NCBI GenBank assembly: GCA_003535195.1
Contig: DOHN01000166.1
Coordinates: forward strand, 73,972-82,751
Length of the DNA: 8,780 nucleotides
Origin: Ruminiclostridium sp.
Lineage (GTDB): Bacteria; Bacillota; Clostridia; DSM-8532
Direction: 5' to 3'
In this document: positions 1-6,189 of the stretch, piece by piece
Numbering within the stretch: the stretch's first letter is position 1
Layout of the letters: every line of letters starts with the position of its first letter
The notes under the pieces: generated by a model
What the model saw: the letters and a program-made list of their open reading frames with translations, nothing else
Told to the model about the DNA's origin: nothing
Database searches by the model: none
Program-made: the position numbers and the translations under genes

Positions 1-273
1 ATAACATAAATATACATACTTCTCAATGTTTTTCCCAGCAAAACGAAATAATTTATATTGTAAGTCCACGGGCATGCTCTGCAAACAGAAGCATGCATCT
101 TGCCTTTTTATCAGGATTTAATATAATTATAATGCCAATAAAAGCGAAAATAATAGCCTGTTTTTATCATATTTTAGCACTATCGCGGCAATTTGTCCGG
201 CGACTACCAGCTGTAATATAAGTGGGAGATATGGCTGATACGTCATCGAAAAAGAGTGAAGAAATTCAGAAAC
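1..273. other. AT-rich intergenic stretch without a convincing gene
   Basis: No ORF with a good ribosome binding site and protein-like composition fits here. The stretch holds one hairpin (72-96, listed separately). It also has two overlapping TATAAT-like hexamers at 122-133; the first has a weak TTGCCT 16 nt upstream at 100-105. If that is a promoter, no obvious gene follows it on the plus strand. The 3' end of the minus-strand activating enzyme abuts this region, and I see no clear intrinsic terminator for it here. Confidence 0.5.
72..109 (+). terminator. Possible weak intrinsic terminator of an upstream gene
   Basis: GCATGCTCTG (72-81) pairs with CAGAAGCATGC (86-96) around a CAAA loop, leaving one bulged A. 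A TTTTT run follows at 105-109. The run starts 8 nt after the stem, which is far for a standard rho-independent terminator, so the call is weak. Its orientation would end a plus-strand gene left of the window. The same stem read on the minus strand has no T-run behind it, so it is not a good terminator for the activating enzyme. Confidence 0.3.
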
Positions 274-1044
274 TTATCGAAATGTACAATCCAGGCCGCA
301 ATCGAGAAACACCTTCCGATAGTCCCCCAAAGCTTCCGGATGCAGCTGTTTGACACCTTCCATTTCATAAGGTACGCCAAGCTGCTGATACTTTTTTTCT
401 CCAAATTGATGAAAAGGAAGCAGATGCACTTCCCGGATGCCCCAATCAGCCAGCATTTGCGCCATGTGCCGGGCTGTCGACAGGCCGGTATTAAACTCGG
501 GAATCACCGGAATACGGGCGATAACCGGTATTTTCGCCGTCACAGCCTGGCGAAGATTCTCCAGAATGGCATCGTTGTATACCCCCGTATTGGCATAATG
601 CAGCGCCCGATCATAGTGCTTGAAATCATATAGGAGCAAATCCACATGGTCTAAAAAAGAACGGAATTGCTGCGGCGCAGCATAACCGGTGGTCTCTGCC
701 GCTACATGAATACCCTCGCCATGGGCGGCGCTGCACAAATCCACGGCGAATGTCATTTGCTGCAGCACCTCACCGCCGGACAGGGTCATGCCTCCGCCGG
801 ACTGGTCATAAAATGGCTTGTCTTTGCGCACCTGGATCATAACCTGCTCCACCGTATAGTCCCTGCCGCAGTAGGTCTCATCCTCTATGGCGTCGGCAAT
901 AGCTGCATAGCGGTTCTGAGATTCCGGATTGGCGCACCAGCGGCACTGCAGCGGGCAGCCCTTAAAAAAAACCGTAGTTCGGATACCTGGCCCGTCGTTG
1001 ATGCTGAACTTTTGGATGTTGAATATTTTTCCCGTACGCTCCAT
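274..1044 (-). CDS. Glycyl radical enzyme activating enzyme (radical SAM), short form without ferredoxin insert
   Basis: A radical-SAM activase (256 aa) that uses a [4Fe-4S] cluster and S-adenosylmethionine to abstract hydrogen from the radical glycine of a partner GRE. Visible signatures are the N-terminal NDGPGIRTTVFFKGC block, the cluster motif CX3CX2C (Cys30, Cys34, Cys37) followed by NPESQ, the SAM-binding SGGE (89-92), and YDFKHYD (139-145). Between NPESQ and the TVEQVM helix there are only about 20 residues. The extra two-cluster ferredoxin-like insert found in most non-PFL activases, including E. coli YbiY and PflC, is therefore absent; the length matches PflA and a known short clostridial type. 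SGGE is followed by V where P is usual. The ATG start is set by GGGAGGGA (1051-1058) 6 nt upstream. It is divergent from the YbiW-like GRE, its likely substrate. Family is certain; partner is inferred. Confidence 0.93.
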   Translation of the reverse strand: MERTGKIFNIQKFSINDGPGIRTTVFFKGCPLQCRWCANPESQNRYAAIADAIEDETYCGRDYTVEQVMIQVRKDKPFYDQSGGGMTLSGGEVLQQMTFAVDLCSAAHGEGIHVAAETTGYAAPQQFRSFLDHVDLLLYDFKHYDRALHYANTGVYNDAILENLRQAVTAKIPVIARIPVIPEFNTGLSTARHMAQMLADWGIREVHLLPFHQFGEKKYQQLGVPYEMEGVKQLHPEALGDYRKVFLDCGLDCTFR

Positions 1045-1050
1045 CGTTTC

Positions 1051-1083
1051 TCCCTCCCATTGTCTGTGATTGCTTTCATTATA
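1051..1083 (-). promoter_or_regulatory. Candidate promoter (-10) and ribosome binding site of the short activating enzyme
   Basis: On the minus strand a perfect TATAAT lies at 1083-1078, preceded by TGAC, which resembles an extended -10. No good -35 hexamer is found at 16-18 nt, which suggests a weak or activator-dependent promoter. Transcription would start near 1071, giving a leader of roughly 26 nt. The purine-rich GGGAGGGA at 1058-1051 is 6 nt before the ATG. Confidence 0.45.
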
Positions 1084-1131
1084 GTCATACTGCCCGATGA
1101 TTGTATATGTGCGACTTTTACAATTTTATTT

Positions 1132-1181
1132 TGAAATTATATTGTATTTCATTCGTAAATATAAATTGACGCTTATGAAAT
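1132..1181. promoter_or_regulatory. Three TGAAAT half-sites in the divergent regulatory region
   Basis: TGAAAT occurs at 1132-1137 and 1176-1181 on the plus strand, and as ATTTCA at 1146-1151. The first two face each other as TGAAAT-N8-ATTTCA. The third sits in the spacer between the -35 (1166-1171) and -10 (1189-1194) of the GRE promoter. Such repeated half-sites could bind a regulator acting on both divergent genes. The region is very AT-rich, so chance is a real alternative. Confidence 0.3.
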
Positions 1182-1194
1182 TATTTGCTATAAT
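1166..1194 (+). promoter_or_regulatory. Strong sigma-A type promoter of the YbiW-like GRE
   Basis: TTGACG (1166-1171), a 17-nt spacer and TATAAT (1189-1194) with a TGC extended -10 (1186-1188) make a near-consensus housekeeping promoter. Transcription would begin around 1201. That places about 188 nt of transcribed leader before the GRE start codon. With a core promoter this strong, control probably acts by repression or in the leader. Confidence 0.8.
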
Positions 1195-1200
1195 TCAAAC

Positions 1201-1388
1201 AGATTAAGTAATTCTTAGCTTCAGATGCAGTCTGCCTAAAAAAAGGCTCCTCCAGCTGAAGCTTAGAAAAAACTATCCCGGGACGCAGCAGCCACTATCC
1301 CCTACTCATGGGAGATGGGGGGCCTTGGTCTGGCAGTCACCGGATAAAAAAGAATCAGGGTCTTTGATCCTTTCAGGAGGATATTTCT
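1201..1388 (+). promoter_or_regulatory. Long structured 5' leader of the YbiW-like GRE; candidate cis-regulatory RNA
   Basis: The stretch between the promoter and the ribosome binding site contains several strong helices. AGCTTCAG (1217-1224) pairs perfectly with CTGAAGCT (1256-1263). The stem extends by TTCT/AGAA (1212-1215 with 1265-1268) across a T-T mismatch, and encloses an inner GCCT/AGGC hairpin (1234-1237 with 1244-1247). Downstream, CCCC (1299-1302) can pair with GGGG (1316-1319 or further), with an inner CTC/GAG. GCCA (1291-1294) can pair with TGGC (1331-1334). AGGGTC (1357-1362) pairs with GATCCT (1366-1371) just before AGGAGG (1375-1380). ACTATCCC is repeated at 1272-1279 and 1294-1301. 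I could not match it to a riboswitch class I know (cobalamin, ZTP, M-box, c-di-GMP, glycine and TPP were considered). No ORF explains it. Confidence 0.55.
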
Positions 1389-3800
1389 ATGAAACATGAA
1401 AATCACTTTGGCCAGTTGACACCGCGTATGGAACATTTTCGCGAGGAGCTGCTGGAAACTAAGCCCCGCGTCTGTGCTGAAAGGGCTATTTTAGCTACCG
1501 AGAGCTATCGGCTCCACGCCGATAAGCCCATCACGTTAAAACGGGCCTATATGCTGGAAAATGTGCTTGCCCATATGACCATATTCATTGAACCGGATAC
1601 GCTGCTGGCCGGCAATCAGGCCTCTTCCAACCGCTGCGCGCCCATTTTCCCGGAATATGCCATGGACTGGGTTATCCGGGAGCTGGACGAGTTTGAAAAG
1701 CGTGACGGCGATGCATTCTACATCACCGAGGAAACCAAGCGGCAGCTGCGGGACATCTATCCCTTCTGGGAACACAACACTTTGCTTGATAAGGGCTTGG
1801 CTGCCATTCCGCCAGAGAGCCGTGTATTCTACGATTTGGGCATCATCAAAGCAGAGGGAAACCTCACCTCGGGCGACGCCCATATAGCCGTGGCCTATGA
1901 GGACATGCTGAAAAACGGCCTGAAAAGCTATGAGGCACGCACCCGGGCCTGTATAGAGCAGCTGGATTTAACCGACTACAAGAATCTGAAAAAGTATTAT
2001 TTCTATCAGAGTATTCTGGTCGTGATTCGGGCAATGCAAAACTTTGCCGGCCGATACGCCGACTTGGCGGAAGCACAGGCAGAACAGGCTCAGCCACGGC
2101 GAGCATCCGAGCTGCTGGAAATGGCTCGTATTTTGCGGAAGGTACCCTATTGGCCTGCCGAAACATTTCAGGAAGCCGTTCAGTCCATGTGGCTGGTGCA
2201 TCTGGTGTTACAGATTGAATCCAACGGCCATTCTTTGTCCTACGGCCGTATGGACCAGTATCTCTATCCATATTATGCAGACGATTTAGCCGCCGGCCGC
2301 ATCACCCAGGACGCTGCCTGTGAGCTGATGGCCAATCTATGGCTGAAAACCTTCACCATCAATAAGATTCGTTCCTGGAGCCACACTCAATTCAGCGCCG
2401 GATCTCCGCTCTATCAAAACGTCACCATAGGCGGCCAGACAACGGACAAAAAGGATGCAGTCAATCCCATGTCCTATCTGATTCTGCGCAGCGTTGCTCA
2501 GACCCGGCTGCCCCAGCCCAATCTGACTGTGCGGTATCACGCCGGATTGTCGGATGACTTTATGAATGAAGCCATTGAAGTGGTAAAGCTGGGCTTTGGA
2601 ATGCCGGCCTTCAATAACGATGAAATCATCATTCCTTCATTCCTTGCCCGCGGCGTAATAGAGGCAGACGCCTATAATTACAGCGCCATTGGCTGCGTGG
2701 AAACTGCCGTACCCGGAAAGTGGGGCTACCGCTGCACCGGTATGAGCTTTTTGAATTTTCCCAAATCCTTGCTCATTGCCATGAATAACGGTGTTGATCT
2801 CCAGAGCGGCAAAAGGCTTATCGAAGGTGTAGGCCATTTCCGAGACATGAAAACCTTTGACGAGCTGAAGCACGCATGGGATGTGATTATTCGGGACTTC
2901 ACCCGACACAGTGCCATCATTGAAAATGCCTGTGACATGGTGCTGGAGGAGAATGTGCCCGACATCCTTTGCTCGGCTTTATGCGAAGACTGCATCGGCC
3001 GGGGTCTGACGCTCAAGGAGGGAGGCGCCGTCTATGATTTCATAAGCGGCCTGCAGGTGGGCATTGCCAATCTGGCCGATTCTCTGGCTGCCATTAAAAA
3101 GTTGGTATTTGAAGAACAACGGCTAACACCCGCGCAACTGTGGGACGCTCTGCAAAGCGACTTTGCAGGGGAAGACGGCGAATGCATCCGCCAGATGCTG
3201 CTAAAAGACGCTCCAAAGTACGGCAACGATGATGACTATGTAGATCAACTTGTGGTGGACGCCTATAACGTGTATATCGATGAGGTAAAAAAATACCCCA
3301 ATACCCGATTCGGCCGGGGGCCTATCGGGGGCATCCGCTATGCCGGTACTTCTTCGATTTCCGCCAATGTAGGGCAGGGTCGCGGCACCCTGGCCACTCC
3401 CGACGGCCGCCATGCCGGCGAACCCTTGGCTGAGGGCTGCTCGCCCAGCCATGCTATGGACCGCAACGGCCCTACAGCCGTCTTCAAAAGCGTATCCAAG
3501 CTGCCTACCCAAGAGATCACCGGCGGCGTCCTGCTGAACCAAAAGGTCACCCCCACACTTCTTTCCAAAGAAGAAAATAAACAAAAGCTTATCCTTTTGG
3601 TGCGTACCTTCTTCAATATTCTTCATGGCTATCATGTGCAATACAATGTCGTTTCCCGTGAGACCATGCTAGATGCCCAAGTGCATCCGGAAAAGCATCG
3701 GGATCTGATTGTTCGCGTGGCTGGATACAGTGCATTTTTCAATGTGCTTTCCCGTCAAACCCAAGACGACATCATTGCCCGAACCGAACAAACACTATAA
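1389..3800 (+). CDS. Glycyl radical enzyme of the YbiW/PflF type (putative 1,5-anhydroglucitol-6-phosphate lyase)
   Basis: A full-length GRE of 803 aa. The PFL-like barrel spans roughly residues 15-650 and the C-terminal glycyl radical domain roughly 670-800. The thiyl-radical cysteine is Cys436 in GCVET, with the acid Glu438 as in GRE eliminases rather than the CC of true pyruvate formate-lyase. The radical glycine is Gly779 in RVAGYSAFF. Blocks such as GSPLYQNVTIGGQ, FGMPAFNNDEI, GKWGYRCTGMSF, EENVPDILCSAL and YAGTSSISANV match E. coli YbiW as I remember it, including sequence around the active site. YbiW is reported to open 1,5-anhydroglucitol-6-phosphate to 1-deoxyfructose-6-phosphate. 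The same function here is inference; automatic annotation would probably say 'formate C-acetyltransferase', which the CXE motif contradicts. The ATG is fixed by AGGAGG (1375-1380) 8 nt upstream. The enzyme must be activated by a radical-SAM partner, probably the divergent one, and is oxygen-sensitive. No encapsulation peptide is seen. Confidence 0.93.
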   Translation: MKHENHFGQLTPRMEHFREELLETKPRVCAERAILATESYRLHADKPITLKRAYMLENVLAHMTIFIEPDTLLAGNQASSNRCAPIFPEYAMDWVIRELDEFEKRDGDAFYITEETKRQLRDIYPFWEHNTLLDKGLAAIPPESRVFYDLGIIKAEGNLTSGDAHIAVAYEDMLKNGLKSYEARTRACIEQLDLTDYKNLKKYYFYQSILVVIRAMQNFAGRYADLAEAQAEQAQPRRASELLEMARILRKVPYWPAETFQEAVQSMWLVHLVLQIESNGHSLSYGRMDQYLYPYYADDLAAGRITQDAACELMANLWLKTFTINKIRSWSHTQFSAGSPLYQNVTIGGQTTDKKDAVNPMSYLILRSVAQTRLPQPNLTVRYHAGLSDDFMNEAIEVVKLGFGMPAFNNDEIIIPSFLARGVIEADAYNYSAIGCVETAVPGKWGYRCTGMSFLNFPKSLLIAMNNGVDLQSGKRLIEGVGHFRDMKTFDELKHAWDVIIRDFTRHSAIIENACDMVLEENVPDILCSALCEDCIGRGLTLKEGGAVYDFISGLQVGIANLADSLAAIKKLVFEEQRLTPAQLWDALQSDFAGEDGECIRQMLLKDAPKYGNDDDYVDQLVVDAYNVYIDEVKKYPNTRFGRGPIGGIRYAGTSSISANVGQGRGTLATPDGRHAGEPLAEGCSPSHAMDRNGPTAVFKSVSKLPTQEITGGVLLNQKVTPTLLSKEENKQKLILLVRTFFNILHGYHVQYNVVSRETMLDAQVHPEKHRDLIVRVAGYSAFFNVLSRQTQDDIIARTEQTL

Positions 3801-3807
3801 TAACCTC

Positions 3808-3838
3808 ACCCGTTCGAAATCAAAGATTTCGAACGGGT
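3808..3838 (+). repeat. Perfect 14-bp hairpin after the YbiW-like GRE
   Basis: ACCCGTTCGAAATC (3808-3821) pairs perfectly with GATTTCGAACGGGT (3825-3838) around an AAA loop. Neither strand has a T-run directly after the stem, so it is not a standard terminator alone. It may protect the 3' end of the GRE mRNA or pair alternatively with the following hairpin: the ACGGGT of its right arm and the AATCAAAGA of its loop region both recur 40 nt downstream. Confidence 0.75.
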
Positions 3839-3843
3839 AAAAG

Positions 3844-3888
3844 AACCCCACCGGCACAATCAAAGACTAGCAACGGGTGGGGTTTTTT
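3844..3888 (+). terminator. Intrinsic terminator of the YbiW-like GRE, possibly bidirectional
   Basis: AACCCCACC (3844-3852) pairs with GGTGGGGTT (3876-3884) and the T-run extends to 3888. The loop is long, about 23 nt. Read on the minus strand, the same stem is followed by TTCTTTT, so it could also stop transcription of the convergent SDR gene ending at 3916. AATCAAAGA (3858-3866) and ACGGGT (3873-3878) repeat the same spaced words as the hairpin at 3808-3838 (3818-3826 and 3833-3838), which suggests the second structure arose from, or competes with, the first. Confidence 0.8.
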
Positions 3889-3915
3889 CATGCACAGGCA
3901 GTTGTAGACCGGCTA

Positions 3916-4695
3916 TTACCTCCGCTGCTCTGTCTTATCCTGCCGAGGTTCACCGGACCAGGCAGACAGACCACCATCAACGGATATGCACTGACCATTG
4001 ATAAACGCCGCATCGTCCGAGGCCAAAAAGGCAATAAGCCGTGCAATTTCCCCGGGGCTGCTAATGCGGCCCATGGGATTCTGCTTGTAAAACGAATCGA
4101 TAACTTCTCTGGTTGAGCCAACCAGGAACATATCCGTACTGGTAGCGCTGGGACAAACGGCATTGGCGCGGATTCCCCGAGCCCCATAGTCCAATGCCAT
4201 GGCCCGGGTCAGATTGTTCACCGCCCCCTTGGCGGCGCAATAGGCTGCTGCATTGTAATTGCCGCGGATGCCGGCCAGGGAGGAAATATTAATCAGGCAA
4301 CCGCTGCCCTGCTCCAGCATCTGGGGCAAAAACGCCTTACAGGTCAAAAAAACACCCTTGACATCGATATCCAGGATTAAGGAAAAATCCTCCTCACTGG
4401 TTTCATGCACCTGACCGCCGACGAAAATCGCTGCGCAGTTCACCAATACATCGCAGCCGCCCAGCTTCTCTTGGGTAAAAGCCGCCAACTGCACAACCTC
4501 TGACCATTTGGATGAGTCACACTGACAGAAAAACAAATTGCCCTGCTCAACTGCTTCCCGGTTGTCCTCCAGCATAGCCTGTGCCTTGTCCGTAGATCGG
4601 GAGGTGAACACCACCCGATCACCCTGACGCAAAAACAGCTCTGCCGTTTCCCGGCCCATGCCGGAATTACCGCCTGTTACCACGATTCGTTTCAT
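3916..4695 (-). CDS. Short-chain dehydrogenase/reductase (SDR), classical type
   Basis: A soluble NAD(P)-dependent oxidoreductase of 259 aa with a Rossmann fold. It shows the cofactor motif TGGNSGMG (7-14), the NCAA variant (86-89) of the usual NNAG, and the catalytic Ser139, Tyr152 and Lys156 (YCAAK). The end of strand 2 reads TSRS with Arg33 and no acidic residue, which weakly favours NADP(H). At the position of the fourth catalytic residue, normally Asn, it has Asp111 in DVKG. The C-terminus after VDGG is long and charged. The ATG is set by AAGGAGGAG just upstream on the minus strand. The substrate cannot be told from sequence. Lying between two anhydrohexitol-type GREs, it may interconvert an anhydro-sugar alcohol and its keto form, or reduce a downstream carbonyl product; both are guesses. 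It has its own promoter and is convergent to the first GRE, so it is not in that operon. Confidence 0.9.
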   Translation of the reverse strand: MKRIVVTGGNSGMGRETAELFLRQGDRVVFTSRSTDKAQAMLEDNREAVEQGNLFFCQCDSSKWSEVVQLAAFTQEKLGGCDVLVNCAAIFVGGQVHETSEEDFSLILDIDVKGVFLTCKAFLPQMLEQGSGCLINISSLAGIRGNYNAAAYCAAKGAVNNLTRAMALDYGARGIRANAVCPSATSTDMFLVGSTREVIDSFYKQNPMGRISSPGEIARLIAFLASDDAAFINGQCISVDGGLSAWSGEPRQDKTEQRR

Positions 4696-4732
4696 AGGCT
4701 CCTCCTTTTATCCGTTGCAGTGGTTTTTTTTG

Positions 4733-4762
4733 ATTATACGCCATAGCGCTTCTTGCTGTAAA
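4733..4762 (-). promoter_or_regulatory. Promoter of the SDR gene
   Basis: On the minus strand TTTACA (4762-4757), an 18-nt spacer and TATAAT (4738-4733) form a good housekeeping promoter, with a leader of about 30 nt to the ATG at 4695. On the plus strand the -35 overlaps TGTAAACG (4757-4764), the left half of a CcpA-type cre site; the right half is poor. Confidence 0.65.
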
Positions 4763-4800
4763 CGAGAAAAACGTCATAAGAATTTGTGCATTTTTACGAT

Positions 4801-4816
4801 TGAAATATTATTTAGC
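4801..4816. promoter_or_regulatory. Possible operator between the SDR and UPF0303 promoters
   Basis: TGAAAT (4801-4806), followed after ATT by ATTTAG, makes an imperfect inverted repeat in the shared upstream region. The TGAAAT half is the same word found three times upstream of the first GRE. This could mean one regulator for both regions. The AT-rich composition makes chance plausible. Confidence 0.25.
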
Positions 4817-4824
4817 TTCGATTG

Positions 4825-4853
4825 TTGACAACTTTTGCTGGTTTCGATACAAT
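4825..4853 (+). promoter_or_regulatory. Strong promoter of the UPF0303/HbpS-like gene
   Basis: A perfect TTGACA (4825-4830), a 17-nt spacer and TACAAT (4848-4853) make a near-consensus promoter. Transcription would start near 4860, giving a leader of about 23 nt. The leader would begin after the upstream in-frame ATG at 4835, which therefore cannot be the true start. Confidence 0.8.
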
Positions 4854-4867
4854 TCATTTTAAAAACA

Positions 4868-4875
4868 AAAGGAGT
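4868..4875 (+). promoter_or_regulatory. Ribosome binding site deciding the start of the UPF0303-like gene
   Basis: AAAGGAGT lies 7 nt before the ATG at 4883. The upstream in-frame ATG at 4835 has no such site and falls inside the promoter spacer, so translation is placed at 4883. Confidence 0.8.
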
Positions 4876-4882
4876 ATTATTT

Positions 4883-5380
4883 ATGGGTGAATTTGAATGG
4901 AAGCCCCAGTGGATAGAAATTCTGGCCGGCCAGGAGCAAGCTTTACGGTACAGCCGCTTTACAAGGGAGATGGCCTTGGAATTGGGCCTCAAAATTGTAC
5001 AGCTGGTTAAGGAAAAATATCATGACAATGCAGCTGTTCGCATTGTAGAGGACCAGACGACCATCTTTGCCTATAAAATGCCCGGAACCTCGTTGGAAAA
5101 CGATTGGTGGATGGACCGAAAGCTGGCCGTATCTCGCTGCACCGGTACCAGCTCTCTGCGTGCTTATGTGGAGGCAGAGAACGGCCTGCGAGATGCCTTC
5201 TGGCAGGCGCGAGCTGATAATTTTGCCGCCTGTGGCGGCTGTTTCCCGATTTTTCCGGCCGATGGCAGTCAGCCCTGGGCGTATGTGCTGGTATCCGGCA
5301 TGGTCCACCATCATGACCACCAAGCCATTGTCGACGCCATAAGCTGGCAGCTTGGCACAGATGCCGGCGTACTGGAATAA
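4883..5380 (+). CDS. UPF0303 / HbpS-GlcG-like (heme-degrading domain) family protein
   Basis: A soluble protein of 165 aa with no signal peptide or membrane segment. Its pattern is that of the UPF0303 group within the HbpS/GlcG/PduO-C-like superfamily (Pfam PF03928 from memory). It has a helical N-terminus followed by R79-K80 in WMDRK, S90-S91, the GGCFPI block (118-123), VSGM (137-140), and HHHDH ending at His146, where the family usually has a D-H pair. Members have been linked to heme or cofactor binding; the biochemical role of UPF0303 proteins is not settled. Related domains occur beside GRE and diol-dehydratase loci (PduO C-terminus, GRM loci), so presence here fits a helper role near radical enzymes, perhaps redox or cofactor protection. 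It is transcribed alone from a strong promoter and ends 6 nt from the convergent regulator. The start at 4883, rather than 4835, removes 16 residues. Family fairly sure, role unknown. Confidence 0.82.
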   Translation: MGEFEWKPQWIEILAGQEQALRYSRFTREMALELGLKIVQLVKEKYHDNAAVRIVEDQTTIFAYKMPGTSLENDWWMDRKLAVSRCTGTSSLRAYVEAENGLRDAFWQARADNFAACGGCFPIFPADGSQPWAYVLVSGMVHHHDHQAIVDAISWQLGTDAGVLE

Positions 5381-5386
5381 AGACGA

Positions 5387-6181
5387 TTATCCATCTATAG
5401 TCGCTTTATAGCGGCGGCGGAAGCTTGCGGGCGATTCCCCCTCCAGAGCCTTAAAGGTGCGGAAGAAATACTTAATAGATTCAAATCCCACCTGATAGGC
5501 AATCTCATTGGCACTCTCTGATGAGCTGATCAGAAGCCGTTTAGCCGTCTGGATCCGCAGTTGATTTACATAGGCGATAACAGTCTTCCCTGTGTGTTGC
5601 TTGAAGCACCGGGAGAGATAAGATTTGCTGATATGCTCCAGAGCTGCCAACTGGTCCAGGGTAATTTTCTTGGTAAAATGGGCGTGAATATACTGCAGCG
5701 CATTTGCCAAAACATCTCTGCGGTTCACGGCTTCGTTATTGTTGCGAAGAATGATGGTCAGCAGCAGCTTTATCTCATATTCCAGCAACAACGGTTCCGG
5801 CGCCTCACGCTTGCCTTCCCGATAGATGATTTTAAAAATCTGGCCCACAGTGTTATCCTGGTCATGGAGCTGAATGGGCTTTTCCAGTTCCAGCTCCGGC
5901 AAATCCACCCACAGGCAAATAACCTCCCGCTTTTTTTCACAGATCATATCCTCCTGATGCTCCCACTGAGCTGGATAGACCACCGTATCAAACAGGGAAA
6001 TGGACATCTGAGTGCCGGAAACTTCCAGATTGCCCTTGCCTTCGATAAAATACATCAGTTCAATATAGGGGTGGCTATGACGGGCAAAATTCCAGGTTGG
6101 GCTGGTGTCGTCAAAGCACTCACAGAATTTCAGCTTTGGGCAGCTGTCCTGAATAATTTTGTAATAATCATCTAATTTCAC
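5387..6181 (-). CDS. AraC-family transcriptional regulator with N-terminal cupin sensor domain
   Basis: A DNA-binding regulator of 264 aa. The N-terminal half is an AraC-type cupin: RHSHPYIELMYFIEGKG carries His35, His37 and Glu41, the usual small-ligand pocket elements. The C-terminal part (about 160-258) holds two helix-turn-helix units: ITLDQLAALEHISKSYLSRCFK and the second around ANEIAYQVGFESIKYFFRTFK, ending in the typical SPASFRRRY. Such proteins usually sense a sugar or related metabolite and activate neighbouring genes. Its divergence from the PflD-like GRE (170 bp apart) suggests that this GRE and its activase are the main target. The start codon is GTG (6181-6179), supported by AAGGTG 8 nt upstream; an ATG in the overlap is out of frame. 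The gene ends 6 nt from the convergent UPF0303-like gene with no terminator between them. Confidence 0.92.
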   Translation of the reverse strand: MKLDDYYKIIQDSCPKLKFCECFDDTSPTWNFARHSHPYIELMYFIEGKGNLEVSGTQMSISLFDTVVYPAQWEHQEDMICEKKREVICLWVDLPELELEKPIQLHDQDNTVGQIFKIIYREGKREAPEPLLLEYEIKLLLTIILRNNNEAVNRRDVLANALQYIHAHFTKKITLDQLAALEHISKSYLSRCFKQHTGKTVIAYVNQLRIQTAKRLLISSSESANEIAYQVGFESIKYFFRTFKALEGESPASFRRRYKATIDG

Positions 6182-6189
6182 GTTGTCAT

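Noticed and set aside
231..353. A 40-codon plus-strand ORF starting MADTSSKKSEEIQKL with a charged, coiled-coil-like composition
   Set aside because: The nearest purine run is only about 3 nt from its ATG, two-thirds of it lies antisense to the conserved end of the activating enzyme, and its C-terminal part looks like shadow translation. I cannot support it as a gene.
1201..1388. Cobalamin riboswitch, suggested by GCCACT (1291-1296) and a nearby AGTCA
   Set aside because: The conserved B12-box pattern with its CAGGA and ACC elements and the upstream GGTG core are missing. An M-box was also considered because of AGGCTCCT, but the rest does not fit.
1389..3800. Annotation of the first GRE as pyruvate formate-lyase
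   Set aside because: True PFL has two adjacent active-site cysteines; here there is one cysteine in GCVET with Glu438, and the overall sequence follows YbiW.
4835..4882. Upstream in-frame ATG at 4835 as the start of the UPF0303-like gene
   Set aside because: It lies within the spacer of a near-consensus promoter and lacks a ribosome binding site, whereas AAAGGAGT precedes the ATG at 4883.
5381..5400. A terminator between the convergent UPF0303-like and AraC genes
   Set aside because: Only 6 nt separate the stop codons and no stem followed by a T-run was found; a small CTATA/TATAG pairing inside the AraC gene is too weak.
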